Shown: positions 25,760 through 34,749, counted from the first letter of the stretch. The stretch is DNA of 64,000 nucleotides from Parcubacteria bacterium C7867-008 (GCA_001189215.1 LFCR01000006.1:62001-126000), one strand, 5' to 3'. Translations and numbers: made by a program. The notes: generated by a model from the letters alone, not told the origin.

Positions 25760-27356
25760 GCAAGCTAGGATTTTTGGAGTAGATTTCTCCAATATCCTTT
25801 GTATTTCCTAGTTGGTTCTCTGGTTCTAACCTTGCAGAAACAGCGCGAGCTTCTTCTGCCATGTTTCTTATCGGAAATAACAGATTATCCAATGAAATGC
25901 TCAGTTTTCCGTTGGTTAGTTTGTAGTCCGAACCTAATGCAGAGAAGATCTCCTTTTTAACACCAAGGTTCTTGTCTGTATTCGCTTTAGAGAAAACAAT
26001 CGGTGCCTTCTCTGCAAAGTTAAATCCTCGCTCTGCGATCTCTAGCCAGTTCTCAACGCGTTTGTCAGTATCCTTTAAGAAAGACCATAGACGATCCTTC
26101 TCTGCGAGCAATACTTCTTTACGGCTTCGGAACTCATGTTCATCAATCTCAGAGTTTGAGCGCATATCAATCAGATTATCTATCTTCTTGAGACATGCGT
26201 CATACTCGCGGCGCTGGTTTCCAAACATCTGCTCTCGGTCTGTAATCTCCTTAGCGTTCATGTCCTTTAAACGAGCTACTGCCCATGTGGTGAACTCAGG
26301 GGGGATCTCTAGCTTGCTAAGCTCCTCAACAATCTGCTTCTGTAGTTCCTGTTCCTCAATGGCTTTCTGTGAGCAGTTAGGATCTTTCCGCTTTGTGCAG
26401 TGATAGTAGGTGTAATGAGCCACACCACCATTAGCAAGCTTCTTCCATTTCTCCTCGCCCGTTATAAGGGCATTACATTCACCGCATCGGATCGGACCAC
26501 GGAAGGTAATCTCACGCTTTCCTTTAGGGCGGGGATTACTTCTTCTGCCTAGTAGGAACTGTATGCGATCAAACTCTTCACGCGTCATGAGCGGTTCGTG
26601 CGTACCTTGGTACCAAAGACCACTTCCAACAGGGTACTCAAATTCCCCGTAGTAGAACGGGCGAGTGAATAAGTTGTAGGCATTGCTACGGCTTATTTTC
26701 TTTCCGCTTGCTGCGCGTAGACCCCAGTCATTTGTAGCTATCTCTAGGATACGGGGTGGCGTGTAATCGCCTGTCAGCATGAGGTCCACCATTTTGCGTA
26801 AGAGTGGTAGGCGTTCCGTATCGGTATAGATCCTTTTCTTACCCCGCTCTTCAAACTTATCGTTCTTATAGCCCAGCGGTGCTGGGGCAGGGTATACACC
26901 CATCTTTGCCTTCTGCTCAAGCCCGCGCTTCACATCACGGCCTTTCTTGGCACTCTCGTACTGCGATTGCGAAAGAGCCATTTGAAGCATCCAAATGCCC
27001 TCTGGGGAGTTGTTCTCAAAGTGATAGGTGGCAAACTTAAGATCGCTTATCTCTCCTGTACGGAGTGTGTAGGTTATGGCACTTGCGTCTACCTCATTAC
27101 GGGATAGGCGGTCAGGATGCCATGCCAGAAGCCCGTTGCGCTCTCCTGAGCGCATTCGTATAAGCATGTCAGCAAACTTAGGGCGATTGTAAGGAATGAA
27201 GGCACTGCGCTCCTCCTCAATAAACTCTATATCCAGATCTGCAAACATTTCAGAAAGCTTCGCCTTTTGTGCGGGTATGGAGAGTGCCTGCTTCTCCTTA
27301 TCCTCAGAGGACTTTCGGAGATAGGCGAAGTATTTAGGTTTGCTCGTTTTAGCCAT
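25749..27356 (-). CDS. Large serine recombinase
   Basis: Site-specific recombinase of the resolvase/invertase superfamily, about 535 residues. The catalytic Ser is in YLRKSSEDKEKQALS near the N-terminus, with the other conserved parts in SAFIPYNRPKF and WHPDRLSRN. A Recombinase domain follows (about 160-280), then a zinc ribbon with CGECNAL and HYTYYHCTKRKDPNCSQ (Cys pairs about 295-340) and a coiled C-terminus. Its stop lies inside the last bases of tRNA-Gln, so the attachment site is probably at that junction. The four minus-strand genes upstream form the rest of the element. A start at 27356 is chosen over 27362. Confidence 0.95.
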   Translation of the reverse strand: MAKTSKPKYFAYLRKSSEDKEKQALSIPAQKAKLSEMFADLDIEFIEEERSAFIPYNRPKFADMLIRMRSGERNGLLAWHPDRLSRNEVDASAITYTLRTGEISDLKFATYHFENNSPEGIWMLQMALSQSQYESAKKGRDVKRGLEQKAKMGVYPAPAPLGYKNDKFEERGKKRIYTDTERLPLLRKMVDLMLTGDYTPPRILEIATNDWGLRAASGKKISRSNAYNLFTRPFYYGEFEYPVGSGLWYQGTHEPLMTREEFDRIQFLLGRRSNPRPKGKREITFRGPIRCGECNALITGEEKWKKLANGGVAHYTYYHCTKRKDPNCSQKAIEEQELQKQIVEELSKLEIPPEFTTWAVARLKDMNAKEITDREQMFGNQRREYDACLKKIDNLIDMRSNSEIDEHEFRSRKEVLLAEKDRLWSFLKDTDKRVENWLEIAERGFNFAEKAPIVFSKANTDKNLGVKKEIFSALGSDYKLTNGKLSISLDNLLFPIRNMAEEARAVSARLEPENQLGNTKDIGEIYSKNPSLLRD

Positions 27357-27366
27357 ACTCATATCA

Positions 27367-28602
27367 TTATACGGCGAGAACCCAGGACATGCGCGTCATC
27401 AGTTGGTATCGCTCAATCCCTGCCTCAATAAAGGCGATGCTGTTTGAATACGGTAGGCCTTTGGTTAGCTCTGAGGCCTCCACAAGCCGTTTGGTTAGCC
27501 GTTCTGGGTGGTCTGCGCTCCAAACCCTAGAAATCACCCGCCGGACCTCTTTAGCCCCATTGTCGCGGATAGCACTTGCCAGTCCATAGGAGATCAAGGC
27601 ACGGTTCAAGCTGTGAGCATTCCCATGCTTTCTGGCTTCCGTGATTATGTGAGAGAGCAGTCCCAGATCATCTACTGGGCCAAGGAGAGCAAGTTGATTT
27701 TCAGGCCTTTTGATGAGGTCGCGCCATGATTTTAAGAGAATGTTTTTGCACAGGTCAGGGGTGAATAGATCCTTAAATTTCACAGATGTTTTAGGGTCTC
27801 TGCCTAGGTGGGCGTTTATCTCAGAAAGAACTGCTTGGCCTTTTTTAACCCGATATTCGTACCTAAATACCTCATGCTTATCTAAGCCGCATCGCTCTAT
27901 TAAGGCACGCTCCCGTTCCAATCGTCCTTTGTCCTTGCGTTTTACCATTGGCCGCATCGCATCTGCGATTTTGTCGTAAAAAACTCTCTCACGAGTGCCG
28001 GAGTAGATATGCAGCGATTGGCCACCATGTTTGTACTCTACTTTGGTTATATCAACTACCTTGCTCATATCTACACGTCCCAATTCATCTAGAACTTCTT
28101 TCATTCTTATCTCGGGAGGGAGTAGGACGTTTTTGCATAAATGAAAAGCAGAGACCTTCGCATTAGCTAAAACCTCACTCTCAATCTGGATACCCACATC
28201 CTCAAGTGCCTTTCTAAGTTTGTAGAGAACCTTCTCAAAATCTGCATCAGATACCTCCTGCAAGCTATTTCCAAATAGTAGCTTAGGGACTGAAAAGGTG
28301 AGTTGGATTGTATAGACCACCTCGTCTCGGTCCCTATTTAATGCCTCATAAATCTCAACCTTTGGGAGATACTGCCCTGCGTAAGGAGGGTGAAAAACGA
28401 AATGACGCAGATATATTGAAAGAGAGCGCAGCTCTGTAGGAGATAGATCGTGTATTCGCCGGTTGGTTAGTTCAGGTACGAACCATGACCTGTTCAGGAT
28501 TTTGAACTTTCTCGGCCCAGTTATCTTGATAATTACGGTATCCATAGGAACTTCGTTGTTGTCGGTGTTTTTCAAGGAACCCTGTAAGGGCGATTGCTGC
28601 AT
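27367..28602 (-). CDS. Putative replication initiator of the integrated element
   Basis: 411 residues. It resembles phage/plasmid Rep_trans or filamentous-phage gpII-type initiators: SAFHLCKNVLLP, then KVEYKHGGQSLHIYSGTRERVFYDKI and FRYEYRVKKGQ, a strand pattern typical of such nucleases. A Tyr in VFYDKI could be the nicking residue, but I could not align the His-U-His motif with confidence. The ATG overlaps the stop of the upstream gene (TGATG), which suggests coupled translation. Together with the recombinase it points to an element that can excise and replicate. An alternative is a conjugation-type relaxase. Confidence 0.55.
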   Translation of the reverse strand: MQQSPLQGSLKNTDNNEVPMDTVIIKITGPRKFKILNRSWFVPELTNRRIHDLSPTELRSLSIYLRHFVFHPPYAGQYLPKVEIYEALNRDRDEVVYTIQLTFSVPKLLFGNSLQEVSDADFEKVLYKLRKALEDVGIQIESEVLANAKVSAFHLCKNVLLPPEIRMKEVLDELGRVDMSKVVDITKVEYKHGGQSLHIYSGTRERVFYDKIADAMRPMVKRKDKGRLERERALIERCGLDKHEVFRYEYRVKKGQAVLSEINAHLGRDPKTSVKFKDLFTPDLCKNILLKSWRDLIKRPENQLALLGPVDDLGLLSHIITEARKHGNAHSLNRALISYGLASAIRDNGAKEVRRVISRVWSADHPERLTKRLVEASELTKGLPYSNSIAFIEAGIERYQLMTRMSWVLAV

Positions 28603-28940
28603 CAGCGTGCAGCAATAACAGCTTTAATCGCGCGGATAATTGCCTCGTCAATCTCAAAAGGATATTCGCTGTAAAATTCGGCGCTCACATCTTGGATCTC
28701 ATCTTCACTGAGCGTGGTAGTGCAATGCGTTGCACTAAGTTCCTGAAGTTGGAAGCGGGTATATAGGGCTGCAATGGGGTAGCGTCTGGTTAGGTACTGC
28801 TCGCCTGATCTGCTTACCGGAACAAGGTTAATACTCTCCATGTGCTCCTCAGCGGCTTTGCTTTGGGCGTTTAACTCTTCCCAGTTAATAGAACGTATAT
28901 CCTCCATTGAGGCCGCTGCTAATTCGTCATGCCTTTCCAT
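28602..28940 (-). CDS. Element protein of unknown function, 112 residues
   Basis: Unrecognised, acidic and probably helical, with no membrane segment or Cys pair. The 3' end overlaps the next gene (TGATG) and the 5' end overlaps the previous one by 22 bases, so the minus-strand cluster 25749-29116 is one tightly packed operon of the integrated element. Confidence 0.6.
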   Translation of the reverse strand: MERHDELAAASMEDIRSINWEELNAQSKAAEEHMESINLVPVSRSGEQYLTRRYPIAALYTRFQLQELSATHCTTTLSEDEIQDVSAEFYSEYPFEIDEAIIRAIKAVIAAR

Positions 28941-29116
28941 ACGTGTGGTGGTTTATTGGTAATGCATTCTTTTCCCGCCACAGCACGGCTCATTGCCTCA
29001 ATAAGGCGAACTAGACGTAGGCCTTTATCTAGCGCTTGCGCCTTAGTGATCTCAGTTCCATAGTGCTTTTTCCAAAGCTCTTGAAACTCTGCGATGTCCT
29101 TATCGGTCAAAACCAT
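28919..29116 (-). CDS. Small element protein, possible autoregulator
   Basis: 65 residues. The start LTDKDIAEFQELWKKHYG followed by ITKAQALDKGLRLVRLIEAM is a pattern that I associate with small genes beside recombinases in Patescibacteria mobile elements. It is helical, and could be a short DNA-binding or Xis-like protein. The start codon lies inside an 8-bp palindrome (29113-29134), which suggests that it or another protein controls this operon there. Confidence 0.6.
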   Translation of the reverse strand: MVLTDKDIAEFQELWKKHYGTEITKAQALDKGLRLVRLIEAMSRAVAGKECITNKPPHVWKGMTN

Positions 29117-29134
29117 ACTGTTTGCCCAGTATGG
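29113..29134 (-). promoter_or_regulatory. Palindrome over the start of the element operon
   Basis: CCATACTG at 29113-29120 and CAGTATGG at 29127-29134 flank TTTGCC. The left arm contains the start codon of the 65-residue gene. It may be an operator or an RNA hairpin that hides the ribosome site. A TATAGA box lies just upstream on the minus strand. Confidence 0.6.
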
Positions 29135-29175
29135 TTTCTATAAAATTCCCCGTGCGGTTTTCGGACTAAATAGGA

Positions 29176-29916
29176 CTATTTCCGACTATTCCTGATATGA
29201 GCACCTTTTAAGTCATGTTCTAAAATCTCAATATCCACGCCACTTTTTTGAAGTTCAGCTATAGATACAGTTTTTCTAAATGTCAGAGTGCTATGTGCGC
29301 GCTCAGGGAAGAAAGCTTTAAGGATCTCCCCAGTAAATCCAAGAGCATATAGAACTTTAGAAAAGCTTTCTTTGCCCAGTTCCGTTTTCATCATCTCCGG
29401 TAGCTTTTCTCGCTCAATACGCTGTCCCGAACGCTCAAACACATACTCAAGGAACCCCAGGTTCTTGCCCGCACCATGAGGTCTGCTTAATAGATATTTG
29501 TTTATGTAGACATTTCTATCTTGGATAGATATGGAAAACTCATTCGTTTCTTTTTGGGCAATCGCGGGTTCACTGCTGTACTGCGAGTACTCGGAATACA
29601 TCTCATCAAATTTAGGGAAAAGTATGTCAACTAAAAAGCCCTTAGGATCAATGTCATTGAACATACCTAGACCTGGACTATCTACTATGCTCCCACGTCT
29701 GGTGATGTAATTTTCCCGCACCACCCTGAGTGCCTTCTCGTGCCCAAGTTTTTTGATGATCTTTATTTGGTTTTGTGCGGAAGGATAGGTTTGATTTGGG
29801 TGTTCATGCGCAACTTCGTAAGTTACATATTGATCTTCCGGCGTAAGCAGGTAGTCCTCTTTTAGGCGCTCAATTACTAACCATATTTCTCTAGCAATTT
29901 TCTCCTCTTGGGACAT
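29176..29916 (-). CDS. Element-associated protein of unknown function
   Basis: 246 residues, soluble and charged, with no recognised family. The motif YEVAHEHPNQTYPSAQNQIKII in the N-terminal part and GFTGEILKAFFPERAHSTLTFRKTVSIAELQ near the end (both shown only in short) suggest a helical DNA- or protein-binding fold. It is the first gene of the minus-strand cluster but is 59 bases upstream of the palindrome and may be transcribed separately. Upstream lies the repeat-rich segment at 29996-30156. Confidence 0.5.
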   Translation of the reverse strand: MSQEEKIAREIWLVIERLKEDYLLTPEDQYVTYEVAHEHPNQTYPSAQNQIKIIKKLGHEKALRVVRENYITRRGSIVDSPGLGMFNDIDPKGFLVDILFPKFDEMYSEYSQYSSEPAIAQKETNEFSISIQDRNVYINKYLLSRPHGAGKNLGFLEYVFERSGQRIEREKLPEMMKTELGKESFSKVLYALGFTGEILKAFFPERAHSTLTFRKTVSIAELQKSGVDIEILEHDLKGAHIRNSRK

Positions 29917-30023
29917 AGATACTTAAAATCTACGCTGTTCTGGGGTCTTTTCAAATAGCGCTTTCCTCGTGCTATCGTATTGACACAATTGAATAGGGCG
30001 GCCTAAACCTGCAGAAACCTTCT

Positions 30024-30156
30024 CGGGCATGGCCTCAAGACCGATCAAGCATAGAAGACCCGTCATGGGGTTCGCTTGATCGGCCATATCGGGAAACCGG
30101 TATGCCCGTGGCGGGTCTTCTGTGTACCGCCTCGGTTTACAAGACCGATCAAGAAA
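30024..30156 (+). repeat. Nested and interlocking inverted repeats
   Basis: Three inverted repeats are interleaved: CGGGCAT (30024-30030) with ATGCCCG (30102-30108); CCGATCAAGC (30041-30050) with GCTTGATCGG (30074-30083); and AGAAGACCCG (30053-30062) with CGGGTCTTCT (30112-30121). The motif CAAGACCGATCAAG also occurs twice directly, near 30036 and 30140. The second and third pairs cannot form as simple nested stems, so the segment may form a pseudoknot or switch. It may be an origin, an att region or a structured leader for the gene at 30165. Confidence 0.7.
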
Positions 30157-30164
30157 AACTAAAT

Positions 30165-30644
30165 ATGGATACGCAATCTGCGTCTGTTAAGAAGCCACTT
30201 CTCAAGCGGTGGTGGGTGTGGGTACTTATCGTACTCGTAATATTTATCATCATTGGTTCAATAGGCGGCTCAGACCAAACCAGCTCAACAGGCGGAAGTT
30301 CTGAGGCCGCTGCTGTACCTGAACCTGCATTCACTCTCACAGCCATACAAATGGCTTCTGAGTACAAGGAGAACGAGGTCGCTGCAGATGCAAAGTACAA
30401 AGGTAAACTGGTTGAACTCTCAGGCACCGTAGACACAATAGGAAAGGATATTGCTGACACTCCTTTCATTGCGTTTGAAACAGAAAATCAGTACGAGATC
30501 ATCAATCGTATTCAGTGCATGTTCAAGACGGGAGATACCGAAGCACTGTCTGCAGTAAGTAAAGGCCAGAAAATAACCCTTCGTGGAACAGTATCCGGCG
30601 CGCTCGGCAACATCATTGTTAAGAACTGCGAGATAGTTCAGTAG
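30165..30644 (+). CDS. OB-fold membrane-anchored protein (tRNA_anti-like)
   Basis: 159 residues from the ATG at 30165. A basic start (KKPLLKRWWVW), one helix (VLIVLVIFIIIGSIGG), a Ser/Gly linker and a C-terminal OB-fold like the tRNA_anti-like family (YKGKLVELSGTVDTIG and KITLRGTVSGALGNIIVKNC). The OB-fold lies outside the membrane. Family function is unknown. The gene follows the structured repeat region directly, so its expression may depend on it. Confidence 0.72.
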   Translation: MDTQSASVKKPLLKRWWVWVLIVLVIFIIIGSIGGSDQTSSTGGSSEAAAVPEPAFTLTAIQMASEYKENEVAADAKYKGKLVELSGTVDTIGKDIADTPFIAFETENQYEIINRIQCMFKTGDTEALSAVSKGQKITLRGTVSGALGNIIVKNCEIVQ

Positions 30645-30720
30645 ACGGAGATAATACGTTACCCCTCAGAAATTAGAAGCTGCAGCCGCTATTGCTGCAG
30701 GTTGTTTCTAGTGCAACGCC

Positions 30721-30749
30721 TTGCACTGCATACCCCCTAGGGGTATTAT
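30721..30749 (+). promoter_or_regulatory. CsoR-type promoter with operator
   Basis: TTGCAC (30721-30726) and TATTAT (30744-30749) are 17 bases apart, and the spacer holds the palindrome TACCCCCTAGGGGTA (30731-30745). This is the G/C-tract operator typical of CsoR. The apo-repressor would block the promoter and copper would release it. Confidence 0.88.
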
Positions 30750-30757
30750 TACCTCTA

Positions 30758-31024
30758 ATGAATATAGAGACCAAAAAACAGCTTCAAAACCGACTTAAGC
30801 GTATTGAAGGGCAAATCCGAGGTCTACAGCAATTGGTAGATAAAGACACATACTGTATTGATGTTATTACTCAAACCTCAGCCATTAAAAGCGCCCTATC
30901 AGGGGTTGAGGATCTTCTTCTTGAGAACCACTTGGATACCTGTGCTTCTAGTCAGATAAAGTCAGGGAATATTGCGAAGGCAAAGCAAGAAATTCTGGCC
31001 GTCTACCGCCTAAAGCGTAAATAG
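30758..31024 (+). CDS. csoR: CsoR-family metal-sensing repressor
   Basis: A helical DUF156 protein of 88 residues from the ATG at 30758. The signature LKRIEGQIRGLQQLVDKDTYC includes the first metal ligand Cys; the second motif HLDTC supplies the His and second Cys, which is the Cys-His-Cys copper set of CsoR rather than the nickel set of RcnR. It would repress its own promoter at 30721-30749 and the downstream copper genes. It ends 1 base before copA. Confidence 0.92.
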   Translation: MNIETKKQLQNRLKRIEGQIRGLQQLVDKDTYCIDVITQTSAIKSALSGVEDLLLENHLDTCASSQIKSGNIAKAKQEILAVYRLKRK

Positions 31025-31025
31025 T

Positions 31026-33320
31026 ATGAGTAATCATCAGACGTACCGGATTAAAGGTATGCATTGCGCTTCGTGCGCAGGCATCATTGAGCGTACCGTT
31101 AAGAAAGTTGAGGGTGTAGAACACGTTGAAGTGAACTATGGGACAGAGACCGCCAAGATCGCTTTTGATGAAGCTAAGACCAATCCCCACTATCTTTCCG
31201 AACAGATAAAACCACTTGGATACACACTGGTTATACCTACGGCTGAAAGTATGAGCATGTCGGCTGATGAACACGCTGCTCATACTGGTTTACGCCAGTC
31301 CAAGACAGAGAAGCTTGCTGAGATTAAGGACATGCGTTGGAGGGTTCTTTCTGTCCTTCCGCTTGCCGCATTCAGCATTTTCGTTATGGGGTGGGAAATG
31401 GCTGCACAGTTCGGCTGGATCAATACCATTCCGGAGATTTGGTATGAGTTCTTTCATCACCTCCTGCCGATCTTCGCTACCTACACCATGGTGGTTGTCG
31501 GTAAGCCCTACCTACTCGGCTTCTATCGCTTTGTTCGCTATGGGAAGGCGAACATGGATACTCTTATCGGTATTGGTACTTCTGTTGCCTTTCTCTACAG
31601 CTTCGTCCTCACTGCCTTTGAGGAACCACTTAGGCAGTTTCTCAATGTTGACCAGACCTACTATGACGTAACCATAGTGGTAATCGCCTTTATTGCATTC
31701 GGTAAGTATCTTGAGGCCAAGTCCAAGCTCAGGACAGGCGATGCCATTCAGAAGCTTCTTGGCCTGCAGGCAAAGACGGCGCTAGTCATGCGCGATGGTA
31801 TAGAGGTTGAACTCCCTATAGAACAGGTCGTACATGGCGATCTAATTGTTGTGAAGCCAGGCGGGAAGATACCGGTTGATGGTGTTCTTACAGAAGGCAG
31901 TTCTTATGTGGATGAAGCTATGGTTACGGGTGAACCTCTACCTGTAGAGAAAAGAATAGGAAATGCCGTTGTTGCCGGAACCTTGAATACAAAAGGCCAC
32001 TTCATATTTAAGGCAACCAAAGTAGGTTCAGAGACCTTACTTGCCAGCATCATCAAAATGGTAAGCGAGGCGCAAGGCAGCAAAGCGCCTATTCAAGGAC
32101 TTGCAGACAAGATCTCTAGCGTCTTTGTCCCCATCGTTCTCGTATTCGCAGTTCTTGTATTTGCGGCATGGCTGTTCTTTGGCATCCCTACATTGGGCTT
32201 TGCACAGGCGCTTACACTCGGCCTCACGTCTTTCGTAGGCATTCTTGTGATTGCTTGCCCGTGTGCGCTCGGACTTGCTACGCCTATCGCCGTTATCGTT
32301 GGAGTAGGTAAGGGAGCTAGTGAGGGCATTCTTATCAAAGATGCAGCTACCCTTCAGAAGCTTAGAAGTGTGAACACGATAGTCGTAGATAAAACGGGTA
32401 CGATCACAAAAGGTAAGCCAGAAGTAGTTGCTCTAGAGACCTACGACAATCACTCGGAAGGAGAAATACTGAGCATACTTGCTTCCCTTGAGAACAAATC
32501 TGAACACCCTCTTGCAAGCGCAATTCTTGCGTACGCAAAAGATAAAGGGGTATCAGCAAGTCCAACTGATACGTTTGAAATTATTGAGGGCAAAGGTGTT
32601 AAGGGGTCAGTAGGGGGTACGGAGTATTTTGCAGGAAACCCTAACCTCATTAGTGATCTTAAACTTAGCTTTGATAACCAAGTCCTTGAAAGCCATACGA
32701 CTAAGGGAAGGACACCCGTTTTGCTAGCTTCAAGTAAGGAGGTTATGGGGCTGGTATTAATAGCGGATGCTCTTAAGCCGGAAGCGGCCACAGCTATTAA
32801 GAAGCTGCATGGCATGGGAATTTCAATCGTTATGCTTACAGGCGATAACAAACAAACAGCTCTCTCAATAGCTAAAGAGGTAGGTATTGATGATGTGGTA
32901 GCTGAGGCGTTGCCGGACGAGAAGCTTAATAAAATCAAAGAACTACAGGCAGCAGGTCGTGTGGTTGCTATGGCAGGAGATGGTGTAAATGATGCTCCAG
33001 CGCTCGCACAAGCGGATGTAGGTATTGCTATGGGAACTGGTACAGATGTGGCTATTGAAACTGCAGGCATCACGCTTCTCCATGGAGACATTTCAAAGCT
33101 GGTAAAGGCAGTACGCCTCTCACGCTTCACTATGGCAGGCATCAAGCAAAACCTCTTCTGGGCTTTCATATACAACTTGGTGGGGATACCGATTGCTGCG
33201 GGTATTCTCTATCCGTTCTTCGGCCTGCTTCTCTCACCGGTGATTGCTGGGCTGGCTATGGCGCTCTCAAGCGTATCTGTGGTGCTCAACTCACTCCGAT
33301 TAAAAACCGTTAAGCTCTAA
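31026..33320 (+). CDS. copA: Copper-exporting P1B-type ATPase
   Basis: Pumps Cu(I) out of the cell. 764 residues: an N-terminal heavy-metal domain with MHCASC (about residues 12-17), eight helices, the metal-binding CPC in IACPCALG, the phosphorylated Asp in DKTGT, TGE in the actuator (MVTGEPLP), HP in SEHPLA and the hinge GDGVNDAP. All key motifs are intact. It sits in one operon with csoR, followed after 2 bases by a gene for another heavy-metal domain protein. Confidence 0.97.
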   Translation: MSNHQTYRIKGMHCASCAGIIERTVKKVEGVEHVEVNYGTETAKIAFDEAKTNPHYLSEQIKPLGYTLVIPTAESMSMSADEHAAHTGLRQSKTEKLAEIKDMRWRVLSVLPLAAFSIFVMGWEMAAQFGWINTIPEIWYEFFHHLLPIFATYTMVVVGKPYLLGFYRFVRYGKANMDTLIGIGTSVAFLYSFVLTAFEEPLRQFLNVDQTYYDVTIVVIAFIAFGKYLEAKSKLRTGDAIQKLLGLQAKTALVMRDGIEVELPIEQVVHGDLIVVKPGGKIPVDGVLTEGSSYVDEAMVTGEPLPVEKRIGNAVVAGTLNTKGHFIFKATKVGSETLLASIIKMVSEAQGSKAPIQGLADKISSVFVPIVLVFAVLVFAAWLFFGIPTLGFAQALTLGLTSFVGILVIACPCALGLATPIAVIVGVGKGASEGILIKDAATLQKLRSVNTIVVDKTGTITKGKPEVVALETYDNHSEGEILSILASLENKSEHPLASAILAYAKDKGVSASPTDTFEIIEGKGVKGSVGGTEYFAGNPNLISDLKLSFDNQVLESHTTKGRTPVLLASSKEVMGLVLIADALKPEAATAIKKLHGMGISIVMLTGDNKQTALSIAKEVGIDDVVAEALPDEKLNKIKELQAAGRVVAMAGDGVNDAPALAQADVGIAMGTGTDVAIETAGITLLHGDISKLVKAVRLSRFTMAGIKQNLFWAFIYNLVGIPIAAGILYPFFGLLLSPVIAGLAMALSSVSVVLNSLRLKTVKL

Positions 33321-33322
33321 TC

Positions 33323-34339
33323 ATGGATACCTACACCTTTCACATTCAAGGTATGCACTGCAAGTCCTGCATTGCTCTCACAGAAGGAGAGCTGATGGAT
33401 CTGCCCGAGGTTACTCATGCGCAATCCTCACTCAAGACGCATACCGTGGACGTTACTGGTGAGTTTGGCGAACGGACGCCTGAGCAGATCGCGCAGCTCC
33501 TTACAGAACCTTTGAAGCGCCATGGATACAGTGTCCATTTGGAAAAACAGGCGCATAAGGTACGGTGGGCTGATTTCACCTATGCCGTTCCAATAGCGGC
33601 TATGTTCGTTGCCGTATTTATCATTCTTCAAAAGCTGGGCATCGTGAACCTTGTTGGGGCAGGGGAAATGACTTACACCACGGCCTTTGTCATTGGCCTC
33701 GTTGCCTCTGTATCAACCTGTATGGCCGTAGTTGGCGGGCTAGTGCTTTCAATGTCAGCAAGCTACGCAAAGGAGGGGGAAGCAGTACGTCCGCAGGTGT
33801 TGTTCCATATAGGTCGCCTCGCCTCGTTCTTCGTGCTTGGCGGCGTAATAGGCGCTATAGGATCAGCGTTTCAGCTCGGAGGGACAGGCACATTTGTTCT
33901 TAGCTTCTTTGTTGCAATAATCCTTCTTATTCTCGGTCTCAATCTCCTAGATATTTTCCCTTGGACCAAGAAGCTTATCCCTACGCTGCCAAGCTCTTTT
34001 GGAAAGGGTGTTAGGGGTCTTCAGGGGGCTGCGGGTGTCCTCACACCACTCCTTATTGGCGCAGCTACCTTCTTCCTGCCATGCGGCTTCACGCAGTCCA
34101 TGCAGCTCTACACTCTCACCACTGGCAGCTATCTTGAGGGAGCGTTGACGATGTTCATATTTGCCCTTGGAACGCTTCCCGTGCTCGCACTCCTAAGCTT
34201 CAGCGCCCTAAGCATTAAGAAGATGCAGACAGGCATGTTCTACAAGACGGCTGGCCTCGTGGTGATATTCTTCGGTCTCTTTAATCTCATGAACAGCTTG
34301 GTTGCTGCAGGACTTATCCAACCACTTATTAGCTTCTAA
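33323..34339 (+). CDS. Heavy-metal domain fused to a CcdA/TauE-like membrane protein
   Basis: 338 residues: an N-terminal HMA domain with MHCKSC (about 10-15), then a membrane part of six or more helices of the sulfite-exporter/urease-accessory type. The membrane part has a Cys in STCMAVVGG and a conserved PCGFTQSMQLY. Such fusions occur beside copper ATPases in many bacteria and probably pass copper or electrons across the membrane; which one is not known. It is co-transcribed with copA (2-base gap). Confidence 0.82.
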   Translation: MDTYTFHIQGMHCKSCIALTEGELMDLPEVTHAQSSLKTHTVDVTGEFGERTPEQIAQLLTEPLKRHGYSVHLEKQAHKVRWADFTYAVPIAAMFVAVFIILQKLGIVNLVGAGEMTYTTAFVIGLVASVSTCMAVVGGLVLSMSASYAKEGEAVRPQVLFHIGRLASFFVLGGVIGAIGSAFQLGGTGTFVLSFFVAIILLILGLNLLDIFPWTKKLIPTLPSSFGKGVRGLQGAAGVLTPLLIGAATFFLPCGFTQSMQLYTLTTGSYLEGALTMFIFALGTLPVLALLSFSALSIKKMQTGMFYKTAGLVVIFFGLFNLMNSLVAAGLIQPLISF

Positions 34340-34353
34340 CGTATACTTAATTT

Positions 34354-34743
34354 ATGAAAAATTTGCCAATGATCCTCTCGGTCCTCGTAGCTGCTCTGGT
34401 GATTGGAGGGGCTATTGTATTTAGCCAGAAACCAGATGGTTCAGGTCAGGTCGTACAGAATGTCTCTATGGAAGGTGAGAAGCAGATAATTGAAATAGAT
34501 GCTAAGGGTGGGTACTCTCCTAAGCTCACTACTGCAAAGGCCGGAGTGCCTACCGTACTTCGTTTAAAGACAAATGGTACCTACGATTGTTCATCAGCGG
34601 TGACCATTCCTAGCATTGGGTTCCGTAAGACCCTAGATGCAACTGGTGTAACTGAAGTTGAAGTACCTTCCAATATTGCACAGGGGACGCTAGAGGGACT
34701 ATGTTCAATGGGTATGTATAACTTCTCAGTCAAGTTTATTTAA
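34354..34743 (+). CDS. Cupredoxin-like exported protein
   Basis: 129 residues with an N-terminal helix (ILSVLVAALVIGGAIVFS) and a C-terminal beta sandwich of the cupredoxin_1 type. The motif GGYSPKLTTAKAGVPTVL and the end CSMGMYNFSVKF give a Cys and Met in the right positions for copper; a second Cys (YDCSSA) and few His residues make the ligand set unusual. It may carry copper outside the membrane for the copA-associated protein. Confidence 0.72.
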   Translation: MKNLPMILSVLVAALVIGGAIVFSQKPDGSGQVVQNVSMEGEKQIIEIDAKGGYSPKLTTAKAGVPTVLRLKTNGTYDCSSAVTIPSIGFRKTLDATGVTEVEVPSNIAQGTLEGLCSMGMYNFSVKFI

Positions 34744-34749
34744 GACCTT

